Below, piece after piece: positions 23,980 to 35,786 of a DNA stretch of 64,000 nucleotides. The translations under genes and the position numbers were made by a program. The stretch is taken from the NCBI GenBank assembly GCA_021521415.1, contig JAIQDT010000303.1, forward strand, positions 434,001 through 498,000, in the 5' to 3' direction. The DNA comes from Bidens hawaiensis (lineage: Eukaryota; Streptophyta; Magnoliopsida; Asterales; Asteraceae). The notes beneath the pieces are model-generated. The model was not told the origin of the DNA, searched no databases, and worked only from the letters and a program-made list of their open reading frames with translations. Positions within the stretch are counted from its first letter, which is position 1. Each line of letters opens with the position of its first letter.

Positions 23980-26069
23980 ATTGTAGGTTCCTAGTTGGAT
24001 CAACACAGGATTATCTCGTAACACGAGGGTGCGGAATCCCCTACGTTTACGATACGAGTGTTTAAACGAGATACACGTAAAGAAACACGTAACACGTAGA
24101 ACAAAGGTTACTTTGTTATTAGATATGAATACTAAAAACACAAAAACCTGCTGCGGCTTACAAGACGAACACCTCAAAAACCCTCCTTAACTAACTGCGC
24201 AAGTTAGGTTAATATATCACAACAACTTCGCCTAACATCCTAGGCGAATTTGTCCCTAACTTCTCCAGAACATAAGTTCACAAAAAACCAAACCAAACTA
24301 ACTAGTTTATCAAGACAAAAACAAACATCGTAATGATTACAGACACGATAAACTCGAGACAAATGAACTACTGGCACAATGCACCTACACCTAAGTTAAG
24401 GGCTGTTATGTTGATGAGAAATTGCCTGGTCTGTGACATAGGACTTGTATCTAGCCTACATAGGAGTACAAGAGCTTTAAAAGTTGATTAGAAAGGCGGA
24501 AACGAACCAAAACCGTTAAGGTAAGGCCGAAACACTCGCTTACGGGCTGTTTAGGTTAAGGTTGTGATGTGCATATTATTAGGTCTTCAAATTTTGCAGC
24601 GACATCAGGGACCATGTCATTGAGTCCCTGTTCAAATTTGGTAATTTTTCGACCATCCGAGAATATTTGGCGAATTTATTACCGAATTGGGACATTTAAT
24701 GGGGGAAAATACTTAAAATGCTCCAAAAATTATGATATTTTTCTGGGAACTAATATTTAATGTATTTTGATCACATATAAATTTTGGGATCATTTGGAGA
24801 AGTCTAAAGGTGTTTTGTGTATATGCGTTCGTGTGAATTTTTATAACCGAATTTGGACCGAAAAGAATATTGCATGAGCTTTTTACATTCTGGAATTGAT
24901 ACAGGTTGTTTTGGGACATAAATTGGACATTCAAGAATTTTATTGGAATTTTTGGAAATTTTTTGGGATAAACGGACGATTTTCAAGCGAAATATAGCTA
25001 ATAAAATGAATTTTTATAAATTAATAAATCAGTAAATAATTCCAGAAATATTTTTATAAAAATCTACATATTTTAATTGATAAGTGGCTAAATTTTCATA
25101 ATTTAATGATTAACGGTTAATTAATTATGCTAATTTGAAGATTAAACAAATTCAGTTTTTATAAAAACCGGCAAGTTCGCGACTAACGAACCTGCGGAAA
25201 TATCTAAACACCAAGAGTGATCAAAAATCATATTTTTGGATTAATTAAGTAAAAACAAACTTTTCTATTAGAAACCTGGACAATCCGGATAGATTGTGCG
25301 CGTTTATTCTTAAATCAAACTAAATAAACGGAAACGGGCCCCGAGGCTAATCCGATACCCCAGTATGTGATCCTTCTTTATAACTTAATAATTTTATTAA
25401 CCAATACATTTACCCAAGCTTATTTCCCCATAACTGTTTTCTGAACGCGTAAACAAACAACTTGGCCCAGCTGGGAAAACGGGAATCTGAGCCAAGTTCG
25501 GTTTTAAGTATTAGACATCGAACAACATCACAACCTAAGACTATTGCCACTTTCGGGACGTTCCAGCTATACCCAGATTAGTTATACAGCCCAGTTTAGT
25601 ACTAAGATTATAATAATATTAAAATATTAATATTATTATAATATGGACTAAAGGGACTAAGTGATAGCAAGGGAAACGAACCCCGAGCTGACCTCGCACT
25701 GAGTGCCTACAAAACGGTGAATTTCATGACCCCTCTTTTCAAACTGTTTACAAACCTTTGGGGTGAAAAGCGTGTTTATTTACATTATCTATCAGAAAAC
25801 GGTTCAGGATATAGATTATCTGAACATGTATATATGAAAAGTCCCTACAACCATAATGATTAACTACGTGCTGATGAAAGGTGATTATTATCATTGATCG
25901 GTATATTAAGTGGAGATAGTACGAATGAAAAAACATAATGAAATTACATGTGACAATATGTTTATACAAACACGTCATGTTATGTTAAACATAACTAATT
26001 TGAAAATAATGTGGTCTGTAATGGCCATGGGGCTATTGTGGGTGAAAGGGGGGCCACAATAGTACTAAA

Positions 26070-26260
26070 CTAAAGTTGAGTATGGCCTATGAGCCAAGTT
26101 CTGCTCAACTTATAAACTAAAGTTGAGTATGGCCTATGAACCAAGTTCTGCTGCAACTTATAAATTAAAGTTGAGTATGGCCTATGAGCCAAGTTCTGCT
26201 GCAACTTACAAACCAAAGTTGAGTATGGCCTACGAGCCAAGTTCTGCTGCAACTTATTAA
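26070..26260. repeat. 48-bp minisatellite in LTR B2
   Basis: Four units contain AAAGTTGAGTATGGCCTA, starting near 26072, 26119, 26167 and 26215. They are absent from B1. The neighbouring motif AAAGGGGGGCCACA recurs near 26046, 26326 and 26559. Confidence 0.92.
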
Positions 26261-27629
26261 ACGAAATAACTTGATTATGACATGAGTGTTAAGAAAATAT
26301 TATGATTATATATGTTGTGGGCGGAAAGGGGGCCACAGTGATTAGTAATACGTGATAAATACTATATATATGTGTGTGTGTATTGTGTGTATTTATATAT
26401 ATACATATACATACTATGTGTATAGGCATAGGAAATTCTATGTGTAGAAAATAATAATTGTTTGTGTGTACAATGTGTAATGTTTGAGTTACGTGAATCC
26501 ATTGTGGTCAGAAGAGGGACCATAGTGGTGCTTTTACGTGGAACCGTTGTTGGCGGAAAGGGGGCCACAGTGGTTGATTTTATTTGGAAAATGAAGGCAC
26601 GAAGTACGAATGAGCAGCCACGATCTTATCATAGTTTCAAACTCTATCATAAACTTATACACATACATATTAGTACACAAAGACGTAGATATACATATAT
26701 AAATGTAAATACATCTTCTTATATACGCGTGTACATACAAACTATGACCGTATGGTGCGCAGAGCTGATTTTGTTAAAACTTATGAAACTCACCAACTAT
26801 TCGTAGTTGACATGTTTTAACATGCTTTTCAGGTAATCAGATATGAGAAGTAATTTCCTATGCGTTACGTGTCTGATTGGTGATTGATGTCGTGGGCATT
26901 TGAGTTAGAAGTAAAGTAATTGAAGAACCGGTTTGATTGTATCACCTAGTGTGTAAAAGATGTTAAAACAATGTAATATATTGTAAATTAGTTAGTAATG
27001 TTTCTTTATGAACAATGTATTTGATACCAGTTGTATCTGTTGCATTTCCGTTTTACGCTTCCGCAATTCGCTTAACGGGGTGTGACAACACGTGTCAGCA
27101 CCGGACGGGGTTACTTCATAGCTACTTCACATCGCGCGAACGTTCCTTACCTGTTTTCTTCGTGTCGCTCGAAGGAGCTAAATTTTCATTTTCAATCCCT
27201 GGTCTTTGGTAGCTTGTCATGTCTCGATCATAGTTCAAAAATACTAAAACGGCCCTTATGCGGCTCGCGGTGATGCGAGCGTGCGGAGTACAAAGTGCAC
27301 CATCAAAACGCCACATTACGCCCATCGCCCGAGTCCGAGTCCGTGTCCAAGCCCGAGTCTGTGTGCGTCGGGTGCTTCGCACACTCCACTAGGACCAGTG
27401 AGAGTGGTTAGCCACATAAGAACATTACCATGGAAAACTCCTTCCTTATAAAGTGCTTTCATTTCTTTTCCACTTTCCATGTGGGATGGAGTTTCCTTCC
27501 TTATTCCCTTAACATATAATGCTTTCTTTTCTTCACCATATTTTTCCCTTTACTTATCTCATAATTATTTTTGGTCCTTTATCTTTTATAAATTTGTCAC
27601 ATTTGGACCTACACTTTGAGGATGTTACA

Positions 27630-27922
27630 TTTGCTTAATATTATCATTCAACACCGAACCTAAATCCACGTCAGTAAACGTGTTAACCGGTTCAGGTAAG
27701 TCCGAACTAATATCTCAATCAGTTGCTCGTTATGTTGGAGCAATGACCGAAACTCCATTTCACTGTTCAAATTATGGACTCCGTTATCGCTACTGTTAGC
27801 GGATACCACGAATCCGAGAGATTCAAACTAATATCTCAATCTGGTACTGGATATGTTGGAGCAATGAATTCTTCTACTTGACATCTACTACACAAGAATA
27901 TCAAAACTCCATTGTTAGTATA

Positions 27923-27967
<45 letters not shown>

Positions 27968-28463
27968 TCAATAATTCTTCAATACATACAAAGATGATCA
28001 ACTAACAAAACACCCATCTAAACATAAAAACAATAATAAGCTTAAGCTTAAGCTTGGTGACAACTGTTATGTGTTGAAGTGAAGACAACTACGGTTGTTG
28101 GTGGTGGCCGACGGTCAAGACAGTTGGAGTTTGAAGAAATCGAAAAGCTAGATTCGAGATGCTGATAACGAAAGCAGCCAAGAAATTGAAAGTTCGTTTG
28201 GCAATGTCAATTTTCCCAAGTAAGCCCTGTAACTGATTCACGATGCCCATAACGAAAGCAACCAATAAATTGAAAGTTCATTTCGCAATGTCAATTATCC
28301 CAAATAAGCCCTGCAACTGAACTACATTTGCCAAATTTCGAATACTAATATATTATTGATAAATAAATAATATTAATTATAATAATAATCATAAATAACA
28401 TAATAAAAGAAAAGAACAAAAAAAAGGAAAAAAAAAACATAATAAGACAAAACTGGTGGGTTT
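27630..28463. other. non-element DNA between E and H
   Basis: No coding sequence is recognised. It holds a (TA)n tract (27925-27965) and a diverged 121-bp-spaced repeat (AACTAATATCTCAATC at 27705 and 27826). It also holds an imperfect tandem duplication of about 80 bp (about 28158-28236 and 28238-28320). This may be old host intergenic DNA or unrecognised repeats. Confidence 0.5.
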
Positions 28464-28819
28464 TGTAAGTCCCGAGATAGGATATTTCAATGTGAAATCA
28501 AGTAACTCAATGATTAGGCGGAAACTAATCACCAAGCCTATTCTATAACACCAACACAAACACAAACAGACACGATGAATAAGCTTCAAAAACACACGTA
28601 TATTGATACGTCAGGTGCTTAAGCCCTTACAAACTTACACGAGTGTCAACTAACTTTGGACAAACAACCCTACAATAGTAAACACATATCCTATATATAG
28701 ACTACCAACTAGGCCCAATACAAACTAAAGCCCACCGAGATCGAATGATAGCGGTTTACATACATAAGCCCAACTAAGCCTAAGTATACAAAGCATAAAC
28801 CACAAAATACGACCCAACA
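28464..28819 (-). repeat. 3' LTR of copia H
   Basis: The LTR ends TGTTGGGTC on the minus strand at 28819 and is preceded by the purine tract. It shares near-identical sequence with 56387-56699 apart from about 45 bp (around 28600-28645) missing from the other LTR. Confidence 0.93.
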
Positions 28820-28833
28820 TTCTCCCCCTTGTT
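28820..28833 (-). promoter_or_regulatory. polypurine tract of copia H
   Basis: The minus strand reads AACAAGGGGGAGAA directly before TGTTGGG. Confidence 0.9.
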
Positions 28834-28849
28834 TTATTACTTGATCTCA

Positions 28850-29500
28850 GCTATCTTCAAAATATCAACCTTAGACTTTTAACATGCCTCCGTAGCCTTC
28901 GTTTGTTGAAATTGGTCAGATTTAGCAGCTTCCCCAGCCGCCACTTGATGTATAATTTTCTGGAGTTGGATCCGTTTCCCAGCCTCGATTGATCAGCATC
29001 CATTCCTTGATACCTTCCTTCCGGCATATTTATCGTGGCTTCGAAAGAGAAACTTGCAAGTTGAGTGTCTTATTTAGTGCCTTTATTCCTGAAATATTGA
29101 GGTCAGCTAATAATCCAGCACAAGTCATGCTACTTGCCAATAGAAGTAGATACTCGTCTCTTTGGTTAAAGAAAATAATAGGAGTTCTTAGATTCAATCT
29201 ACTCAGAAACGTCAAATACGATATGTTTTCGGTTGAACATATGGATTCTCAGTCAAAGTTTGATCGAGAACTCCTTGAGATGTCAGTTGACCAGGAATTC
29301 TCTTGTTAACCAAGAGATTTCGGTCAATATTCACCAAAAATACATTGGCACGACCCATCATCTTCTCCATTTTACCAATCACCATTGATGACCAAACCTG
29401 CATCTTCATTCAAACACTCAAAAAGCAATCGGTAACTTCAAAAAGAAACCAAGAAAAATACAATAAAATCGCAGGCCGATTGAGCCATTGATACCTCAAA
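28850..29500 (-). pseudogene. possible decayed extra reading frame near the 3' LTR of H
   Basis: Fragments with protein-like composition occur on the minus strand: 29409-29212 (SSMVIGKMEKMMGRANVFLV and onward), then in other frames stretches such as LQKIIHQVAAGEAAKSDQF near 28950 and KSKVDILKIAEIK close to the purine tract. No known domain is recognised. The position between pol and the 3' LTR matches the extra ORF of copia D, but I see no sequence similarity. Much of this may be chance. Confidence 0.3.
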
Positions 29501-31230
29501 ACCGTCATAGCCAAGAATCAAAGATAGAAATCGGCTAGATTTTTCTTACCTCTCTCAAGGATTTCTGCATAAAAACTTGGATGAAGGCATGAAAAGAGAG
29601 ATAATAGTTGATTAGATGGTTTTTTATCTTGGAAGATTTTGGAAGATGAAAGTTCTTGAGTGTTTGCAAGTTTCAAGAATGACTAATGATGTGCAATAAG
29701 TGCCTTTTAAACTTCCGAGACATGCCCATCTGGGCAGAGAACTCACATGGACCGAGAACAATTAATTTGGGCCGAGAATCCAGACGGGCCGAGAACAGCT
29801 ATTTGGGCCAAATTAACCAGGCCGAGAAAAACGACAGTGAAACCCATTAGGCCAAACAGAATACCCCAAGTGCATTATTTGCAACACTCAAATCTCATGA
29901 TCTAAAAAAATCCTGTTTCATGTTAAAATAATTCTTAAGACATCTGTTTCTACACGAGTAAACATGAGGTAAAAAAATAAAAATTAAAAATGAAATTAGA
30001 ACAAAAATTAAACTAAAACAAAAATAATTTACCTATCTAGCCTTCATTAGATTTAACATATTTTGGGATCAAATTTCAGATGTTTTAAATCAAGCAAACC
30101 TTTTTATGCAAAGATCCGAACATGATATCATATTGATTAAGATACTTTCACAATCATTCATTTTCAGCATTATCGTGACATAGTGAAAAGGTTGATAGCA
30201 AGTATTTATAAACTTAGCATGATTTTCTTTGCGCCAGTGATACCATTAGATTCAGTTTGGCATAAATCTTATATGGACATCACTTATGGATCTATGATGC
30301 CCCTTATCTCTTCTCAAGGCTTATTTGGCTTTCCCAGATCACCCAATTTGACTCCAACCCCCTAGTGCTTGATCAAAAGAATTTTTCTATACAACAATAA
30401 TTTTAAGCTTTAAGGTTGAACGTTGGACTTACATGTCGTCCGGACTTACAAGCCTTACATTCAGGGTGTTTATAAATTACTTGTATGCCCCACCCCTGTA
30501 ATTCCCTGGTGCCCCTTTAAGCCTTTTTGAAATATATTTGAATGATAATGATTTACAACAAGTTTTTTTTTTATGAAATACATTATTTTCGGCGATAAAG
30601 ACACTAACAGGCTCGTGTATGACTGGGTAATTACTTTTCTGCCTATCAATCGGAGAGATGTATCTAGGGATATGCAAACATCTTCAAAGTAACTCTTCAC
30701 AATAAGTTTAGCAGATTTAGTTTATATCACTTCAAACTTTTACTTATCATGAAAAGCTGCCATACACATCAATGACTAATCAAGAGCCTTTTAAGCCTAA
30801 TAACTTCACACGTTAGGCACACAGAATCAATTTTTCTATCATTTCTCAAAGGTTGGACCAATTTTCATTAGAAAATATTTTAAGCTTCTAGAAAGCTTTA
30901 GCTGAATAATAATATCATTTCCCAGATGATAACTTAGAAGAAAATTTTAGATTCAATCACCCTAGTCACTTTCATCTTCAGGTAAATGGCGATCCTATAT
31001 GTCTGCAGGTAGACAATAGGACCAAACATATATTAATACATGTCCTTCAAACTTAGGCACCCAACATAATTTTCAGTGAAAGAGCCTAAAATCAGATGGT
31101 TAAACCAAAGACTTATATAATTTTTTTTATTTACACACACACTCTTTTTGTATTTTTCCTTTTTCTCCCCCTAAATTTGTACAGAAATTATGAAAAGCAA
31201 AAACAAAATTTATGTACGAAATTTACACCT
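29500..31230 (-). other. non-coding 3' region of copia H
   Basis: The stretch 30060-31085 is the counterpart of 19077-20205 in copia A. The rest (29500-30060) has no recognised content. Confidence 0.55.
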
Positions 31231-33120
31231 AAAAAATACTCACTCTTCAAAACGTAATATCTTAAGAAACCCTACAAGCACATTGAATCTGGCTGTTCCG
31301 ACCAGTTTCGTAAATAGGTCTGCCACATTATTATCAGTGTGGACCTGTTCAAGATGAATTAACTTCCAGTCGTAGCAGTCACGAATAAAATGAATTTTGA
31401 TATCGATGTGCTTGTTTTAGAATGCTGAACTGGGTTTTTAACAATGGCAATGGTAGCATCATTATCACAGAATATAGGAGTGTTATGAAATTCCAAACCG
31501 TAGTTCAGCAATTGATGTTGCATCCAGATGACCTGTAAACAGCAGGCAGAATCAGCAACATGCTCAGCCTCGCAGTGGATGTGGACACTGTTTGTTGTTT
31601 CTTGCATTGCCACGAGATGAGTCGATCCCCTAAGAACTGACATCCAGCAGACGTAGATTTCCTGTCAATATCATCACCTCCATAATTGCTGTCAGCAAAA
31701 GCATACAGATCAAATTCTGAGTTTTTAAGGATACCAAAGACCAAGCTTTGGTTGTCCCTTCAGATATCTAAAGATATGTTTAACAACAATTAAATGAGAG
31801 AGTTTAGGATTAGCCTGGAAACGAGCACATTGACATACTGCGAACATGATGTTAGGGCGACTGGCTGTAAGATACATTAAGGACCGATCATCGATCGATA
31901 GTATGTTTACTGGTTTCCCTTCAGCATCTGATGAAATAAGAGGTCTTTCAGCCATAGGAGTCGCCGCGCTCTTGGAATCTTGAAACTCAAACTTTGCCAA
32001 TATATCCTCGACATATTTCCCTTGATGTAACAAAATGCCTGTCGAGCTTTGACGAACTTGCAAGCCCAAAAATCTCGTCATCTCTCCCAACGAACTCATC
32101 TCAAACCTTTTCTTCATCATTTCCTCAAACTCGGAACATAGAGCAGTGCAGGTAGAGCTGAAGATGATGTCATCCACATAAATCTGAACCAGAATCAGAT
32201 CATCTCAAACAATCTTTATAAACAGTGTCTGATCAATGGTTCCACGCTTATACTCATGCTCTAAAAGATGAGCTGTCAAAATCGCATACCATGCTCGAGG
32301 AGCCTGATGAAGGCCGTAGAGAGCCTTGTCCAACTTTTAAACATGCGACGGATGCTTTGAATCCACAAAACAGGTGGCTGATCCACATAAATTTCCTCCT
32401 TTACCTCAACATATAAGAAGGTTGTCTTGACATCCATCTGATAGACCGTGAATCCAATGTAGGATGCATGTGCCAAGAAAATCCAAATGGCCTCAAGACG
32501 AGCCACTAGAGCGTACACCTCAGTATAGTCCAATCCTTCAACCTGACGAAAACCACGAACCACAAGCCTTGCCTTGTTTCGAACAACAACTCTAGTATCA
32601 TCCTGCTTGTTGCAAAATACCCATCTTGTATCCAGCGATTTCTTCCCAGTAGGTAATTCGACCAACCGCCAAACCTTGAGTTTTTCAAACTGATTGAGTT
32701 CCTTATGCATGGCGTCAACCCTTCATGGTTCTTGCAGAGCCATGTCAACTGTCTTAGGATTAATTTGTGAAATAAAGCAAGAATACAAGCAGTTGTTGAT
32801 TGTTCCAGTATGACTTCTGGTTGAGACGCCAACTTCAAGGGGACCAATAATACTGTCAATAGGGTGATCCCATTGAATTCTTGATGGAATAGAGTGATCA
32901 GGAATAGAATAGTTTGTTGGTAAGTTTGTTGGATCTTCGAGAGCTTCTGTGAGTGGGTTTCTCCATCCCGATGTCGCGGTGCTGTGCGAGTACGAGGTAC
33001 TGGCAACATACTCATTCAGAATCGAATCAAGGAATAGAGTGCTACCAAATATCTGACGAATGACACTCTCCCCCTCAACTAGTGAAGTCTCCACCGGAGA
33101 AAGCTCTTGTGGGGATATAG
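31231..33120 (-). pseudogene. copia H reverse transcriptase and RNase H
   Basis: RT begins near 32715 (AMHKELNQFEKLKVWRLVEL), continues through KARLVVRGFRQVEGLDY and VYQMDVKTTFLY, and then, after frameshifts and stops, WMDDIIFSS (about 32180, the YVDDI site) and LGLQVRQSSTGILLHQGKY. RNase H follows (YAFADSNYGGDDIDRKSTSA, ISWQCKKQQTVSTSTA, about 31710-31590). The C-terminal NPVQHSKT block lies near 31430. A Ser/Thr-rich spacer (33094-32723) joins it to integrase. At least five disabling lesions are visible. RT normally makes element cDNA in the particle and RNase H degrades the RNA strand. Confidence 0.9.
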
Positions 33121-33514
33121 TCTAGGTGACAGTCTCTTCCAGATTCTCTGATGACGACTGAGTGATATCTAGAGATTCCGATGGGTTGACGCTCAACATA
33201 GGAGACTTTTTGATGTCAGTGGGAACATCTTCCTCATCATCAAAAACAGTAGAAGTCCCTTCCCTTGAGATCTCTGTATCGACTACTGGAAACACATTAA
33301 ACGGCTTAAACAGCTTGTCATAGTCAAATAACCAGTTAGGCCCCACACGAGCATCAATCTCATTCTCTTCTAGCCAACGCACATCATAAGATTCGAATAT
33401 TTTGATGCCTTGTTGTAGACTCTGTAGGCAGTTCGACCAGCATAACCAACAAAGTAACAATCGTCTGCCTTTGCCTCAAACTTTGGAATCGATTCAACAT
33501 TTAGTAAGCTACAC
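33121..33514 (-). pseudogene. copia H integrase C-terminal part
   Basis: The segment includes CSLLNVESIPKFEAKADDC followed by YFVGYAGRTAYRVYN, the GKGY/G-Y-x-x-x-x-x-Y-R-V type region after the catalytic core. It is interrupted by the G1 insertion at TSD TACAC (33510-33514), with the upstream part resuming at 43442. Confidence 0.85.
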
Positions 33515-35450
33515 TGTAACGCCCGTCAATTCCAGTTTCAGGAATTAAAGCTTGTAGAGTATGTATAATTTTCGGGATTTATCCGACGCTTCTCGGAATC
33601 CTTTACGTCATCCCGGTACGTCTAATCGCTTAACATTTCTTCCGAGTTGCATCATTATTAAATTCCGGGAGCTAGAATGAAAATTTTTTATAATATAACA
33701 CTAAACAAAAAACCCTAAACCCTATTTCAGCAGCCGATCGCAGCTAAGACCCCCCTGCTCGTTTTTCTTCAATTCAAGGTCGGTTTATGATGCCCTAAGT
33801 CTTTTATACCTTAATTGATCATATTAACGCGCTTATTGGTCGTTAAGATTGAGTTTTGACGATAACAGTTTGCTTACAGATTCGTATACATTTATTGTAG
33901 GGGCTGTAACGCGATGTTAATCCGTTTTTTATGATCAATTCTTGATTCCATGATGTTCTACTTTGAGTCTAGTTTCCAGAAAGGTATAATACGTAATTTT
34001 TGAACGAGATTTGAATGGTTTTTATGAATTTATAAAATCGAGTGTCAAAGCTGATGCGGGATGACGGATTCTGGTCTGTCTTCCCGACGTCATAACCCTT
34101 TTTCGACATGTCCAAATTGGTTGTTTCCACTTCTGGAAGTTAGTATTTTGAGTTAGGAGCCAAACCCAATTGGAATCGTTTAATTTGGTTTGGTAATGAA
34201 TTTTATAAAAATAAAACCATTTTATTGCGCGCTGAAATAGCTGCACATACCTTTCTGTGTTGGAAGAATTTTTATGATTTTTGTGTCCACTAGAAAAATA
34301 TAATAAAAATATTTTTATAAACTTAAGATATTTATGCAACACTGGTAAAAATTTAATAATCTAATTCCATGTTTTTCCTATGTACTAAAATACATCTTTG
34401 CATGCTAAAATGTGCATCTTATATTCGTTATTGATCGATAAGTTCGTTTTAGGCTTAACCGGTGGTTGCCCTTTCTCGCATCTTTTGGGGCAGTTATATT
34501 TGAAGTTCGTACTCCGTCATCTTCTAAGGTATGTCACTTACAACATACTATAATTTCATGGTCAATGGAGGTGTTTAGGTCGGTCAATCGATTTAGTTCG
34601 AAAACTAGGGTTTATCGGGTGTAGGATTGGCAATTGTTGAGTTTGATGCGTTAAACGATCGGATGACCGACCGAATCAGTTTCTACAGCCCTAGGGGGGA
34701 TTTAAGGGCTGTGGAAAAATTATATTTTTGATACTCGGGGCTGTTTGGTTGGTGATTGGTCAATCGAGTCGGCGGTGCGCGAATTTTTGTTCAAATATTA
34801 AATTGAAAGTTGTAAAAAGGAACCGTCAACCCTATCAACTCGGGTGACATAATTATGATGTAAGAAAAGTTTAAGATGGGAATTTAGTCCACTTGGGGCT
34901 GATTCGTTTGACAATTAGTTTTAAGATTTATTACGCGCGTATTCGACTCGATTTGGTTACCGCGGGTGAGTTGTGCATCATGGTTAGCCCCGGCCATATT
35001 CATAGGGTGGATTTGGTTAGTTGAAAGGATTAGGGGCTGAGGTAGAGTAATTGGGTTTGGGTTGGGCCTCGGCCCAAGTGGTTGGGCCTTGGTCCAAGTG
35101 TTGGGCCTTGGGCCAAGTTTTGGGCCTTCGGCCAAGTGTTGGGCTTGGGAGGCCCATTAGGCAAGAGTGTTCTTTCGGTCTAGCTTAGTAACGCGTTGTG
35201 TATAATTTTACAGGCCCTTGCTTGTGATTGTGCACTTAGGGATTTCCTAGCTCGTTGCAGGTGTTCGATTGATTTCAGGTGAGTTCATGATGCCCCCTTT
35301 TAACTCTTTTAACTTTTGGGCTAGCATGCACTCCTAAGTGTTTTCCTACTGGATTAAATGTTTTAAACGATTTTATATAGGCTTGCTGGAATAGGGTAGG
35401 CCTTGGAATGTTAACATATATACATATATATAAATTATTGTTTGGCCTCT

Positions 35451-35690
35451 ATTTGGCGAATGTTGTAGTCGTTTCGACTACTGAATGTTGCATATGCCTA
35501 CTTTGTGTTTGCATGCGCTGAATGTTACGTGTTTGGGTTGTACGTTTTCTCAGCCGTCAATGTTATGGCCAATATTTGGCGAATGTTGTAGTCGTCTCGA
35601 CTACTAAATGTTGCGTATACCTACTTTGCGTTTGCATGCGCTGAATGTTATGTGTTTGGGTTGTACGTTTTCTCGGCCCTGAATGTTATT
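35451..35690. repeat. 123-bp tandem duplication in G1 5' LTR
   Basis: Two units start with ATTTGGCGAATGTTGTAGTC at 35451 and 35574 and are about 90% alike by eye. They are absent from the 3' LTR. Confidence 0.92.
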
Positions 35691-35698
35691 ATTGAATG

Positions 35699-35700
<2 letters not shown>

Positions 35701-35783
<83 letters not shown>
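35701..35783. repeat. (AT)n microsatellite
   Basis: An uninterrupted AT dinucleotide run of about 83 bp within the 5' LTR of G1. Confidence 0.98.

Positions 35784-35786
<3 letters not shown>

Larger units (their letters stand above)
18597..24389 (-). mobile_element. internally deleted copia element A
   Basis: The element is flanked by a perfect TSD, CCTAA (18592-18596 and 24390-24394), that splits an otherwise continuous B-family LTR. The 5' LTR (minus sense) is 23982-24389, 408 bp. The matching part of the left LTR is about 18597-18808, after which the two diverge, so the left LTR is truncated or rearranged. A primer-binding site complementary to initiator tRNA-Met is at 23968-23979. gag is present and largely open. 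Protease is present, but integrase and RT are deleted, and RNase H survives only as a C-terminal stub. This copy cannot supply its own RT. Confidence 0.9.
18348..26832 (+). other. putative intron inside LTR B2
   Basis: The donor TTAAG|GTATTT is weaker than in B1. The acceptor is TTTTCAG|GT, with the inverted repeat CAACT-ATTCGT-AGTTG (26794-26809). The net length is about 2.7 kb after removing copia A, which lies wholly inside it. Confidence 0.35.
17646..27087 (+). repeat. solo gypsy LTR B2 (carrying copia A)
   Basis: TGTGACA termini are flanked by a perfect TSD, ACACG (17641-17645 and 27088-27092), which defines a solo LTR. Without copia A it is about 3.64 kb, longer than B1 (3.03 kb), mainly because of expanded repeats between 25700 and 26600. 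It is collinear with B1 from end to end. The shared block is at 26785-26834. Confidence 0.9.
16483..27150 (-). other. putative intron inside LTR of E
   Basis: Minus strand. The donor is ACAG|GTAAGG (exon end 27151). The acceptor is TTTTCAG|GT (16488-16481), and the inverted repeat CAGC-ATATA-GCTG (16518-16506) leads into CTGAC. The net length without the B2 insert is about 1.2 kb. Inference from motif order shared with other LTRs. Confidence 0.4.
16285..27629 (-). repeat. 5' LTR of gypsy E, interrupted by solo LTR B2
   Basis: In minus orientation the LTR begins TGTAACATCC at 27629 and ends TTGACACA at 16285, just upstream of gag. About 1.9 kb remains after removing B2 (17646-27087). Immediately after the end, in minus sense, TGGTACCAACTG may be the primer-binding site but differs from the usual TGGTATCAGAGC. 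TATA-like sequences lie near 27455 and 27587. The shared hairpin and TTTCAGGT box are present near 16481-16518. A C-run is at about 17267-17278. Because the other LTR is outside the window, the TSD (TTTGC at 27630-27634 would be one copy) could not be checked. Confidence 0.7.

Noticed and set aside
27122..27382. Minus-strand Arg/Thr-rich ORF
   Set aside because: It lies in the GC-rich part of the E LTR, has no recognisable domain, and overlaps ORFs on the other strand.
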